From the NCBI GenBank assembly GCA_020633295.1, contig JACKDW010000008.1, positions 186,001 through 250,000 on the forward strand: 64,000 nucleotides of DNA, given 5' to 3'. Positions 48,258 through 55,963 of this stretch are shown piece by piece. The translations under genes and the position numbers were made by a program. This DNA is from Myxococcales bacterium (lineage in GTDB: Bacteria; Myxococcota_A; Polyangia; Nannocystales; Nannocystaceae). The first letter of the stretch is position 1; every line of letters begins with the position of its first letter. The notes under the pieces are model-generated. The model made no database searches, was not told the DNA's origin, and saw only the letters and a program-made list of their open reading frames with translations.

Positions 48258-49430
48258 GTGACCGCCTCCCGCCAACCCATCGTGTTGAGCGGCGCGTCGT
48301 CGTCTTCGTCCTCGTCCTCGCTGTCCACGACACGCGGCCGCGCGCCGCGGTCCTTCGTCGTGACGGAGGCGCGCGCGCGCCCCTCCGTCACGCCGCGTCC
48401 CTTGGTTCGATTCACCCCTCCGGAGGTCCCCGTGCCCCGCGCTCGCTCTCCTGTCCTTCGCGGTCGCCTCTCGCAGCGCGACCGCGCCCGCACCCGCCGT
48501 AGAGATCGTCCGTCGCCGCGCCGCGCGTCGACCGAGCACGCGTCTCCCCACGACGAACTCACCAGGTGGCTGCAAGGCCACGTCACGCACGACGAGCTCG
48601 AGCCGATCGAGCGACTCGGCCTCCGCGCGTACCTGCGCGCGACCGAGGGCTTCGCGCTCGAGCCCGACGAGCGGCTCCGGCAGCTCGCTATTCACCTCGA
48701 GCGCGTCTGCGCCTGGCGCCCGCAGCCCCGGGGGTGGCGCGCGCTCGATCGGGTCTACCAGCGCGCGCTCGAGCTGCGCCCGCGCAGCTACCTCGCGCTG
48801 CACTCGCGAGCCATCAGCGCGCTGGAGTGCATGCAGAGCGCGAAGCGCTCCAAGGCGCGACCGGAGGTCGTGCGCGCGCTGTTCGAGGACGGTCGCGCGG
48901 CGGCGCTGGCCTTGCTGCCGCTCGCGCCTGAGCGCGCGGACGCGTGGTTCGTGCTCGGTCACCTCCACTACTTCAACCCGCAGCGCGGCGCCGCGGAGGC
49001 GCTCGAGCGCTACGATCGCGCCGTCGCGCTCGAGCCTCGCAACGGCTGGGCGCTGCTGTACCGCGCGCACTGCCTGCACGACATGGAGCGCTGGGCCGCG
49101 GCCGCCGAGGCCTACGCCGCGGTGCCGCGGGAGCACTACCAGGGCCACTCCGCGTGGCGCTACATCGTCGCGCTCGAGCAGCGCGCGGACTGCCTGCTGC
49201 GCGCGGGCGCGCGCGCGCGGGCGCTCGCGGCGTTTCGCGACGTGCTCGCCCGGCTCGCGCGGGACCCCGCGCAGCTCGAGCACGCCGCGCTGACGATGCT
49301 CGTGGAGGCGGCCGCGGGGCCGCTGCGCGACGAGCTCTCGGCCCCGCTGGAGCGGCTGCTGCGGGCCCACCAGCGCGCGATTTTGCTCGAGCGGCTCGCG
49401 TTGGCGACGGCCCGGGGCGACAGCGCGTGA
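48258..49430 (+). CDS. TPR-repeat protein
   Basis: Up to 390 residues from GTG 48258. The first 95 or so are Ser/Arg/Pro-rich and may be disordered or not translated; GTG 48432 is an alternative start. From about residue 100 the protein is helical with tetratricopeptide-like units: LELRPRSYLALHSRAIS, PERADAWFVLGHLHYF, NPQRGAAEALERYDRAVALE in pieces, PRNGWALLYRAHCLHDM. These suggest a protein-protein interaction scaffold. The stop overlaps the GTG start of the following lipoprotein gene (GTGA at 49427-49430), so the two are translationally coupled and may work together at the envelope. Confidence 0.8.
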   Translation: MTASRQPIVLSGASSSSSSSSLSTTRGRAPRSFVVTEARARPSVTPRPLVRFTPPEVPVPRARSPVLRGRLSQRDRARTRRRDRPSPRRASTEHASPHDELTRWLQGHVTHDELEPIERLGLRAYLRATEGFALEPDERLRQLAIHLERVCAWRPQPRGWRALDRVYQRALELRPRSYLALHSRAISALECMQSAKRSKARPEVVRALFEDGRAAALALLPLAPERADAWFVLGHLHYFNPQRGAAEALERYDRAVALEPRNGWALLYRAHCLHDMERWAAAAEAYAAVPREHYQGHSAWRYIVALEQRADCLLRAGARARALAAFRDVLARLARDPAQLEHAALTMLVEAAAGPLRDELSAPLERLLRAHQRAILLERLALATARGDSA

Positions 49431-50422
49431 GCGGGCGGATGCGCCGACGGGCGGCGCGCGACGTCTCGAGCTTCGTGACCCCACGCTCGCGCCTCCTCGG
49501 CCGCCGCCGTCTCCTCCGCGCCGCGCTCCTCGGCGCCCCGTCGCTCGCGCTCGTCGGCTGCGGGCCCGGCCTGACGCGGCTCGAGCCGCCGAGCGCGGGC
49601 GTCACCCTGCGCTATCGCTTCGCGCCGGGCGAGCGGCTGCGCGCCGAGGTCCTGTACCGCCACCGCACCGAGCTCAACCTCGCCAATCTCGGCGTGATTC
49701 GCATCGTCGAGCTGATCCGCGCGGAGTTCGAATGCACGGTCGTCGCCGCCGTGGACGGGTCCGCGCAGCTCGTCGCCCGCGCCCAGCGGGTGCAGCTCGA
49801 CTGGGGCAAGCTCGCGGTCGGCTCCCCGCTCCGGAGGGTCATCCCGCAGGTGACCGAGGATCTCACCGGCACCGAGGTCGACATCACGGTCGACGCGCGC
49901 GGCGTCCTGCTCCGTTTCCCGGATGAACCAAGCGACATGCCCGAGGCGCTCGAGAAGGGCCTCTCGCAGCTGCTCTCGGCGCTCCGGCTCGCGTTCTTCG
50001 ACGTGCCCGGGCCCGCGCTGCCGCCCCGTGCGCCGCTGGTGACGGTCGACGATCGCCAGAACACGCAGCGGGCGGTGCGTCTCGTCGTCGGCACGACGGA
50101 CGCGCGCGGGCGCGCGTTGACCCGGGAGTGGGAATTCGACAAGCGGTCGCGGCTGCGCAGCGAGGCGCGCCTGCGCGGGTACGTCGTCGAGGAGGGCGTC
50201 GGGCCGCTCGTGACCCTGGAGGAGCGCCGCGTGCAGCACGACGAGCTGGTCGACACGCGCTCGCGCGAGCGCTCCACGATCACGCGCCTCGAGGCGGTCG
50301 ACCGCGTCCGCTTCTCGCTCGGCCAGGAGCTCCTGCGCTCGCGCGCGACCGACATCCGCCTCGAGATGTTCGGGCTGCTGACCCACGCCGGGAAGCTCCG
50401 CGTCGACTGGTCGCGAGGCTGA
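49427..50422 (+). CDS. lipoprotein of unknown function coupled to a TPR protein
   Basis: GTG 49427 overlaps the upstream stop; ATG 49439 is an alternative. 331 residues. An Arg-rich N-region (twin-arginine-like RRRLLRAALLG) precedes a hydrophobic core and lipobox LVGC (about residue 45). The mature domain is made of long beta strands with alternating polarity: GVTLRYRFAPGERLRAEV, RIVELIRAEFECTVVAAVDG, TGTEVDITVDARGVLLRFP and LTREWEFDKRSRLRSEARL, here quoted in pieces. This recalls DUF6263-like or half-barrel lipoproteins, but I cannot name the family. The Arg pair before the core could mark Tat export. Confidence 0.78.
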   Translation: MSGRMRRRAARDVSSFVTPRSRLLGRRRLLRAALLGAPSLALVGCGPGLTRLEPPSAGVTLRYRFAPGERLRAEVLYRHRTELNLANLGVIRIVELIRAEFECTVVAAVDGSAQLVARAQRVQLDWGKLAVGSPLRRVIPQVTEDLTGTEVDITVDARGVLLRFPDEPSDMPEALEKGLSQLLSALRLAFFDVPGPALPPRAPLVTVDDRQNTQRAVRLVVGTTDARGRALTREWEFDKRSRLRSEARLRGYVVEEGVGPLVTLEERRVQHDELVDTRSRERSTITRLEAVDRVRFSLGQELLRSRATDIRLEMFGLLTHAGKLRVDWSRG

Positions 50423-50681
50423 GCCGTCCTCGGGCGAGCGCGGCCTCGTCCGCCGGGCGTTCGGGCGCGGGCGTCAATTGTGGCCTGCGCGCTGTGGAGC
50501 GCCGAGGAGCGGTCGAGGGCCTCCTCGAGGGGGAAGAGGTCGCTGAGCGCCGTGGAGCATCGCGTGGAGGACAGTCGGACCACCGCCCCGATCCCTACGC
50601 CCTCGGCGAAGAAAACCTCATGGAGTTCTCACGCGTCGCGGCGCCGCGCGGGCGCGGACGTCTCACCTGGCGTTTCGGACA

Positions 50682-51367
50682 CTAGCCAGACGGCTCGCGC
50701 GTCGCCGCGGCGGCGCCGGGCGAGCGCGCGAGGCGGAAGCCGAGGTCGTCGATGCGGAAGGTCGGGTGGCTCTTGCGCCGACAGGACGCCCGGCAGCCGC
50801 GGGGCGGATCGAGCCAGCCGCCGCCGCGGAACACCCGATACGGCCCGTACACGCGCGTGTCGTAGAGGTCCCAGCACCACTCCCAGGTGTTGCCGAGCAT
50901 GTCGTGCAGCCCCCAGGCGTTGGCGCGGCGCAGCCCGACGTCGTGCACGCGCTCGCCGGCGTTGTCGCGGTACCACGCGATCTCGTCGAGCGGTCCATAG
51001 CGCGGCCCGCTCGTGCCAGCGCGGCAGGCGTACTCCCACTCGGCCTCGGTCGGGAGCCGGAAGCCGTCGGCGCTGCGGTCCCAGCAGACGTCGAGCCCGT
51101 CGGGGTCGTCGCCCCGCGTGTAGCACGGCCGCAGGCGCGCGCGCGCGGACAGGGCGTTGCAGAAGTCGATCGCGTCGAGCCACGAGACGTCGACCTGGGG
51201 CTCGCGCGGACGCGCGGTCGGGCCCGCGCGCGGGCTCGGGCTGGCCGCGGCGTACAGCGCCCGCGTCACGGCGTGCGCGGCGAGCCGAAGGGCGCGAGCG
51301 CGACCTCCCACTCGCGTCGACTGGCCTCGTCGCGCACGCGCGCGACGCCGCCGGCGAGGCGCCGCAT
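50682..51367 (-). pseudogene. formylglycine-generating-enzyme-like (SUMF1) gene with a frameshift
   Basis: Two overlapping frames together make one FGE-sulfatase-type domain. The first, from ATG 51367, reads MRRLAGGVARVRDEASRREW and on to ALAPF near 51290, then soon stops at 51266. A +1 frame takes over at once with RLAAHAVTRALYAA and runs to 50682 through VSWLDAIDFCNAL, RLPTEAEWEYACRAGT, GLHDMLGNTWEWCWD, YRVFRGGGWLD and LGFRLAR, the usual order of the family. A single missing base near 51280 explains this. It may be a real mutation or a sequencing error. FGE-like proteins oxidise Cys to formylglycine or act as binding folds. It is third in a minus-strand operon. Confidence 0.8.
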
Positions 51368-51398
51368 CGGGGCGCGTCGTCGGGAGCGCGCGCGTCGG

Positions 51399-51692
51399 TC
51401 ATCGCGCTGTCCGAAGGCGCAGGTTGCGAACCCCGGCGCACACGAGCAGCGCGAGCGCGAGGCCGAGGCCGCCGCCGTCACCCTGGGCCGCGCAGCCGCA
51501 GCCCTGGCACTCGCCCTCGTGCGCGACCTCGACGTCGGCGCACGCGGCCGCGCAGCTGTTGCTGTAGGTCTCGCCGTCCTCGCCGCAGACGGGCGCGTAG
51601 AGCGTGACGCAGGCGCAGCCGTCGCCGTCGCCGGTGTCGGTCTCGGTGGCCCCCGCGGCGCCCTCCGGCGCCTCGATGATCTCGGCTGGCAT
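51399..51692 (-). CDS. Kazal-domain protein with C-terminal sorting-like tail
   Basis: The 97-residue protein starts at ATG 51692 behind a strong GGAGGG site, 21 bp after the upstream stop. A Thr/Gly/Asp linker leads to one Kazal-type protease-inhibitor motif: CACVTLYAPVCGEDGETYSN then SCAAACADVEVAHEGEC (about residues 27-63), with six Cys spaced as in the family. The tail is GCGCAAQGDGGG, a hydrophobic helix and a basic end, like MYXO-CTERM. There is no N-terminal signal peptide, which is odd for a disulfide-bonded, sorted protein. The gene is short and its start well defined, so truncation is less likely than an unusual export route. Confidence 0.82.
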   Translation of the reverse strand: MPAEIIEAPEGAAGATETDTGDGDGCACVTLYAPVCGEDGETYSNSCAAACADVEVAHEGECQGCGCAAQGDGGGLGLALALLVCAGVRNLRLRTAR

Positions 51693-51713
51693 GCGTCCCT
51701 CCGTGGTGCTCGC

Positions 51714-52778
51714 TCAGTTGTTCTCGATCAGCAGCTTGAGGCTCTGGCGGACGATCGCGCCCATCGTGTTGCAGCGCAGGAACGCGTCGCACTTGTGGTG
51801 CTGCGCGAGCTCGCGGCGCAGCTGCTCGACGTACTCGGGCTTCGACAGCGGCGTCCTCGACATCACGGCCATCAGGTCCATGACCTGGCGCAGCGAGTAG
51901 CGGATCCGGCTGGCGATCATCGCCCGCTCCTCCTTCTGGTACTGCCGCACGGTCGTGTTGTTCATGTGCCGGATGCCGACCTCGATGATCGGCATGTTCT
52001 TCTTGTAGTACTGCGGCATGTAGATCGACTTGCGCGGCTCGTAGGACTGCTGGTCGAAGTCGATGGCGCGGATCCGGTAGTGCACGTCGTCGAAGTCCGG
52101 GAGGATCTCGACGACGTAGTTGCTCGAGTGCATGTCGCCCAGCAGGCGCACGAAGCAGCGCTCGTTGAACTTGACGAACTCCTTCGCGAGGCGCGTCTCG
52201 TTCTCGACGCGGCCGGGCTGCAGGTAGCTCTGGATGAACTCCTCGCCGGGGATCCCGGCGATGTGCTCCTCGATCAGCGTCTCCTCGTGGACCACGTAGC
52301 TGACGCGGTTCGGCGAGAGCAGGCCCTCGAGCTCGAGGCCGTAGACGCGCGAGGCGTCGGCGTTCTTGATGTAGAAGTAGTCGAAGTTGTCGTTGATGCG
52401 GTTGACGATGCGCACGCGGAACGGGTTGGTGTTGCCGTACAGGCACAGGTCGACCCGGTCGACGTAGAGGTGCTGCATGACCGAGAGGTCGCCGTTGGCC
52501 CGCAGGATCGCGTAGATCTCCTTCAGCGCGCCGTGGATGTGCTTGAGGTCCTCGGGCGGGTAGATCAGCGAGACCCAGAGCGTGTCGCGGTTGCTCTTGT
52601 CATAGAGCGTGACCGCGTCCTTGTAGCGCTTGAGGTCGCGGTACTGGATCGGCAGCGCGAGCGCGCGGCCGTACTGCTGGAGGTACTCGCGCAGGGACGC
52701 GTCGACCTTGTAGGTCAGCTTCTTGCGCGAGATGTGCGGCACCCGAGAGATGATAAATCTCACCGCAGGCGTCGACAA
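51714..52778 (-). CDS. predicted kinase-fold (APH-like) protein
   Basis: The 354-residue cytoplasmic protein has no annotated name I recognise, but its motifs follow the order of aminoglycoside-phosphotransferase-like kinases. There is a strand-rich N-lobe with Lys 138 (YFYIKNADASR), a possible helix-C Glu in LELEGLL, a hinge-like HEETLIEEHIAGIPGEEFI, a catalytic-loop-like LLGDMHSSN (Asp 215, Asn 220) and a metal-binding-like AIDFDQQ (Asp 240, Asp 242). The usual first His of HGD is Leu. It is rich in Tyr, Asn and Ile compared with neighbours, so codons look less G+C-biased. It starts a minus-strand operon with Kazal and FGE-like genes. Function as a kinase is inference. Confidence 0.75.
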   Translation of the reverse strand: MSTPAVRFIISRVPHISRKKLTYKVDASLREYLQQYGRALALPIQYRDLKRYKDAVTLYDKSNRDTLWVSLIYPPEDLKHIHGALKEIYAILRANGDLSVMQHLYVDRVDLCLYGNTNPFRVRIVNRINDNFDYFYIKNADASRVYGLELEGLLSPNRVSYVVHEETLIEEHIAGIPGEEFIQSYLQPGRVENETRLAKEFVKFNERCFVRLLGDMHSSNYVVEILPDFDDVHYRIRAIDFDQQSYEPRKSIYMPQYYKKNMPIIEVGIRHMNNTTVRQYQKEERAMIASRIRYSLRQVMDLMAVMSRTPLSKPEYVEQLRRELAQHHKCDAFLRCNTMGAIVRQSLKLLIENN

Positions 52779-52837
52779 TCGCGGTCGCGCGCCCGTCGCC
52801 TCGTTCGCCCGCTATCATGGCCTGGAGGGGGAGCGGG

Positions 52838-54805
52838 ATGCGAGAGCTACACGGTTGGAGGGACGCGCGCGGGCGACGGCTCGCGACTGCGACGCGCGTG
52901 ATCGCGGCGGGGAGCCTCGCGCTCGCGCTCTCGACACCGCAGGCGGCGCGGGCGGGCGCGGACGACGAGCGCGCGCTCGCAAGCCCGGACGACGCGGCGC
53001 GCAGCGCCGTCTGGGTGTTCTTCACGGGCAAGGGCGCGGGCGCGCTGGGCTGTCGTCGGCGCTCGAGCGGCGCGCGGATGAGCTGCCTGAACGGACACGC
53101 GCGCGCTGGCCCTGCGGCGCCGGGCGCGCGCGCGCGTCGCCGGCGCGCGCTGCCCGTCGACGTCCGCGATCTGCCCGTCGATCCCGCGCGCGTCGCCGGG
53201 GTGCTCGCGACCGGCGCGCGCGAGCGCGTGCGCTCGCGCTGGCTCAACGCGGTGAGCGTCGACGTGACGCCCGCGCAGCGCGAGGCCGTCGCCGCGCTCC
53301 CAGGCGTCGAGCGCGTCGAGCCTGTCCGTCAGGCCTGGCGGCAGCGGCCGCTCGTGACGCGCGAGCTCCCGCGCGCGGACGACGACGCGCTGTTCGGTAT
53401 GTCGTTCGCGCAGCTCGACCTCATGGGCGCGGTCTACCTGCAGCTGTGCGGGCTGACCGGCGACGGCGTGCTGCTGGGCGTGCAGGACAGCGGCTTCGTG
53501 CTCGACCACGTCGCGTTCGAGCAGCTCGAGGTCGTGGCGAGCCACGACTTCGTGGGCGGCGACGACGACGTCGGCGAGGAGCCCGGCGACCCGGAGGGCC
53601 AGTACAGCCACGGCACGCTCGTGCTCTCGACCGCCGCCGGCGCGGTCCCGGGGGTGTTCATGGGCGCGGCGCCGGGCGTGCGCGTGATCCTCAGCAAGAC
53701 CGAGGACGTGAGCCAGGAGGTGCCCGCCGAGGAGGACTACTTCGTCGCCGGGATCGAGTGGATCGAGGAGCAGGGCGCCGACATCTTCACGGCCTCGCTG
53801 GGCTACTTCGACTGGTACACGCCCGGCGACTTCGACGGCCAGACCGCGGTGACGACCCAGGCCGTCAACGTCGCGGCGGAGAACGGGCTGATCGTGTTCG
53901 TCGCGATGGGCAACGCCGGCTCCGAGCCGACGACCCTGGGCGCGCCGGCTGACTCCGCCGGCGCGATCTCGATCGGCGCGCTCTTGCCCAACGGACAGGT
54001 CGCTGAGTTCTCCTCGCGCGGCCCGACGACGGACGGCCGGATCAAGCCCGACGTCTCGGCGCGCGGCGTCGACGTCAAGATCGCGGCGCCCGGGACCGTC
54101 GACGAGTACGGCGCCGCCAACGGCACGAGCCTGGCGACGCCGCTCGCGGCCGGGCTCGCCGCGCTGCTGCTCGAGGCCAAGCCCGACCTGACCCCGGAGA
54201 CGATGGGCGCGCTGCTGCGCGCGACCGCGACGCAGGCGGAGACGCCCGACAACGACGTGGGCTGGGGGCTCATCGACGGGCGCGCGGCGGTCGGCGACTA
54301 CTGCACCTGCGCCGACGTCGACGGCGACGGGCACCTCGACACGCTGTGCGGCGGGGACGACTGCGACGACGCGCGCGCGTCCGTGCACCCCGGCGCCGAG
54401 GAGCTGTGCGACGGGCTCGACAACGACTGCGACGACGCGCTCGGCGAGGACGAGGTCGACGCGGACGGCGACGGCGTGCTGCTGTGCGCGGGCGACTGCG
54501 ACGACGACAACGCCCTGGTCGCGCCGGGCAAGCCCGAGCTGTGCGGCGACGGGCTCGACAACGACTGCGAGGGCGGCGACGCGACGTGCCCTCCGCCCGA
54601 GACCTCGAGCTCGGCGAGCGACGGCGAGGCCGACACCGGCGTCGACTTCGGCAGCGAGGGCGACTCGGAGGCCGGGACCGAGAGCGCCGGCGGTTCGGGG
54701 GGCGACGACAAGGGCTGCGCCTGCGGCCAGGGCTCGCGAGACGGGCCCGGGGGCGCCGCGCTGCTCGTGCTCGCGGCGCTCGGCTTGACGCGCCGCCGCC
54801 GATGA
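52838..54805 (+). CDS. secreted subtilisin-family protease with MopE-like repeats and MYXO-CTERM
   Basis: Called from ATG 52838, which has GGAGGGG at the right distance; an in-frame ATG at 52817 is possible. 655 residues. Signal peptide to about residue 40, then an inhibitor-like propeptide (about 50-185). The S8 domain has Asp 217 (GVQDSGF), His 258 (YSHGT), oxyanion Asn 359 (AMGNAGS) and Ser 431 (NGTSLATPLA). Two Asp/Cys-rich MopE-type metal-binding repeats (DGDGHLDTLCGGDDCDD and EELCDGLDNDCDD) follow, then an acidic linker, GCACGQG, a hydrophobic helix and RRRR. It is thus a cell-surface, calcium-associated protease. Divergent from the kinase-like operon. Confidence 0.95.
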   Translation: MRELHGWRDARGRRLATATRVIAAGSLALALSTPQAARAGADDERALASPDDAARSAVWVFFTGKGAGALGCRRRSSGARMSCLNGHARAGPAAPGARARRRRALPVDVRDLPVDPARVAGVLATGARERVRSRWLNAVSVDVTPAQREAVAALPGVERVEPVRQAWRQRPLVTRELPRADDDALFGMSFAQLDLMGAVYLQLCGLTGDGVLLGVQDSGFVLDHVAFEQLEVVASHDFVGGDDDVGEEPGDPEGQYSHGTLVLSTAAGAVPGVFMGAAPGVRVILSKTEDVSQEVPAEEDYFVAGIEWIEEQGADIFTASLGYFDWYTPGDFDGQTAVTTQAVNVAAENGLIVFVAMGNAGSEPTTLGAPADSAGAISIGALLPNGQVAEFSSRGPTTDGRIKPDVSARGVDVKIAAPGTVDEYGAANGTSLATPLAAGLAALLLEAKPDLTPETMGALLRATATQAETPDNDVGWGLIDGRAAVGDYCTCADVDGDGHLDTLCGGDDCDDARASVHPGAEELCDGLDNDCDDALGEDEVDADGDGVLLCAGDCDDDNALVAPGKPELCGDGLDNDCEGGDATCPPPETSSSASDGEADTGVDFGSEGDSEAGTESAGGSGGDDKGCACGQGSRDGPGGAALLVLAALGLTRRRR

Positions 54806-54820
54806 CCGCACGATCGCGGC

Positions 54821-55912
54821 GTGATCGACCCCGTGACCGACCCCGCGGATCATCCCGCGGATCACTCCGCGGAGCTCCCTGTCGACGCGCCGCTCGTGGA
54901 GGTCCTGCGCGGGACCATCGTCGAGGCCCGGCACCGCGGCGTGATCGTCGTCAAGACGCCCGACGGCGAGACGCTGACGAGCCTCGGCGACGGCGCGCTC
55001 CTCTCGAGCACGCGCTCGACGATCAAGGCGATCCAGGCGCTGCCCTGCGTGCTCTCGGGGGCCGTCGATCACTTCGCGCTCTCGCCCCGGGAGCTCGCGC
55101 TCGTGTGCGCGAGCCACACGGCGGAGCCGCGGCACACCGAGGGGGTCTCGGCCCTGCTCGCGCGCGCGGGCCTGCGCGAGGACGACCTGCGCTGCGGGCC
55201 GCACGCGCCCATCGACGTCGAGGCCGCGCGCGCGCTGGTCCGCGAGGGCCAGGAGCCGCGGCCCGTGCACAACAACTGCTCGGGCAAGCACACGGGCATG
55301 CTGCTGACCTGTCGCCGACGCGGCTGGCCGATCGACGACTACATCGCGCTGACGCACCCGCTGCAGCGAGAGATCCGCGGGCTGCTGGCGCGCCTCGTCG
55401 GGCTCCCCGGCCCCGAGGCGATCACGCGGCTCGGCGTCGACGGCTGCTCGGCGCCGACCTTCGGCGTGGCGATCGACGGCCTCGCGCGCGCGGCCGCGAC
55501 CCTGGCGAACCCGGACGCGCTCGCCGACGCGCCGCTCGCCGCCGCGATCCGCCGGATCACCGCGGCCATGGCCGCGCACCCCGAGATGGTCGGAGGAACA
55601 TGTCGACTCGACACCGCGGTGATGCGCGCGGCCGAGGGCGCGCTGGTGTGCAAGATCGGCGCGGAGTCGGTCTACTCGATCGCGGTGTTCCCCTGCGCGC
55701 GCTACCCCGCGGGCCTCGGCGTCGCGCTCAAGATCGCCGACGGCGGCGCGCGGGCGCTGCGGGTCGTGGTCATCGAGACGCTGCGCCAGCTCGGGGTCCT
55801 CGACGCGCCCGCGCTCGCGCGGCTGCGCCGCTTCGACGGCGTCCGCGAGCGCAACTGCAGAGGCCTCGAGATCGGCGTGAACCGGCCGGTGTTCACGCTG
55901 CCGGGGCGCTGA
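54821..55912 (+). CDS. asparaginase II (PF06089-type) family protein
   Basis: GTG 54821 starts a 363-residue cytoplasmic protein. VEVLRGTIVEARHRG near residue 27 and SSTRSTIKAIQALP (about 66-79) are typical family openings; HNNCSGKHTGML (about 150-161) is the family signature, and a late MVGGTCRLDT segment (about 258-267) also fits. The family, named after a Rhizobium etli enzyme, hydrolyses L-asparagine to aspartate and ammonia, though many members are untested. The repetitive N-terminal TDPADHPADHS precedes the domain and may be untranslated if a later start is used. It lies 15 bp after the protease stop, so co-transcription is possible. Confidence 0.9.
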   Translation: MIDPVTDPADHPADHSAELPVDAPLVEVLRGTIVEARHRGVIVVKTPDGETLTSLGDGALLSSTRSTIKAIQALPCVLSGAVDHFALSPRELALVCASHTAEPRHTEGVSALLARAGLREDDLRCGPHAPIDVEAARALVREGQEPRPVHNNCSGKHTGMLLTCRRRGWPIDDYIALTHPLQREIRGLLARLVGLPGPEAITRLGVDGCSAPTFGVAIDGLARAAATLANPDALADAPLAAAIRRITAAMAAHPEMVGGTCRLDTAVMRAAEGALVCKIGAESVYSIAVFPCARYPAGLGVALKIADGGARALRVVVIETLRQLGVLDAPALARLRRFDGVRERNCRGLEIGVNRPVFTLPGR

Positions 55913-55963
55913 GCCGGCGCGCGCGCGGAGCTTGGTGATACAGTCGCCGGGGACCGGCCGCGC

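Noticed and set aside
46206..49484. A 1092-codon minus-strand open frame
   Set aside because: Shadow of the tandem DsbA-like, CBS and TPR genes; Arg/Ala/Leu-rich with no domain.
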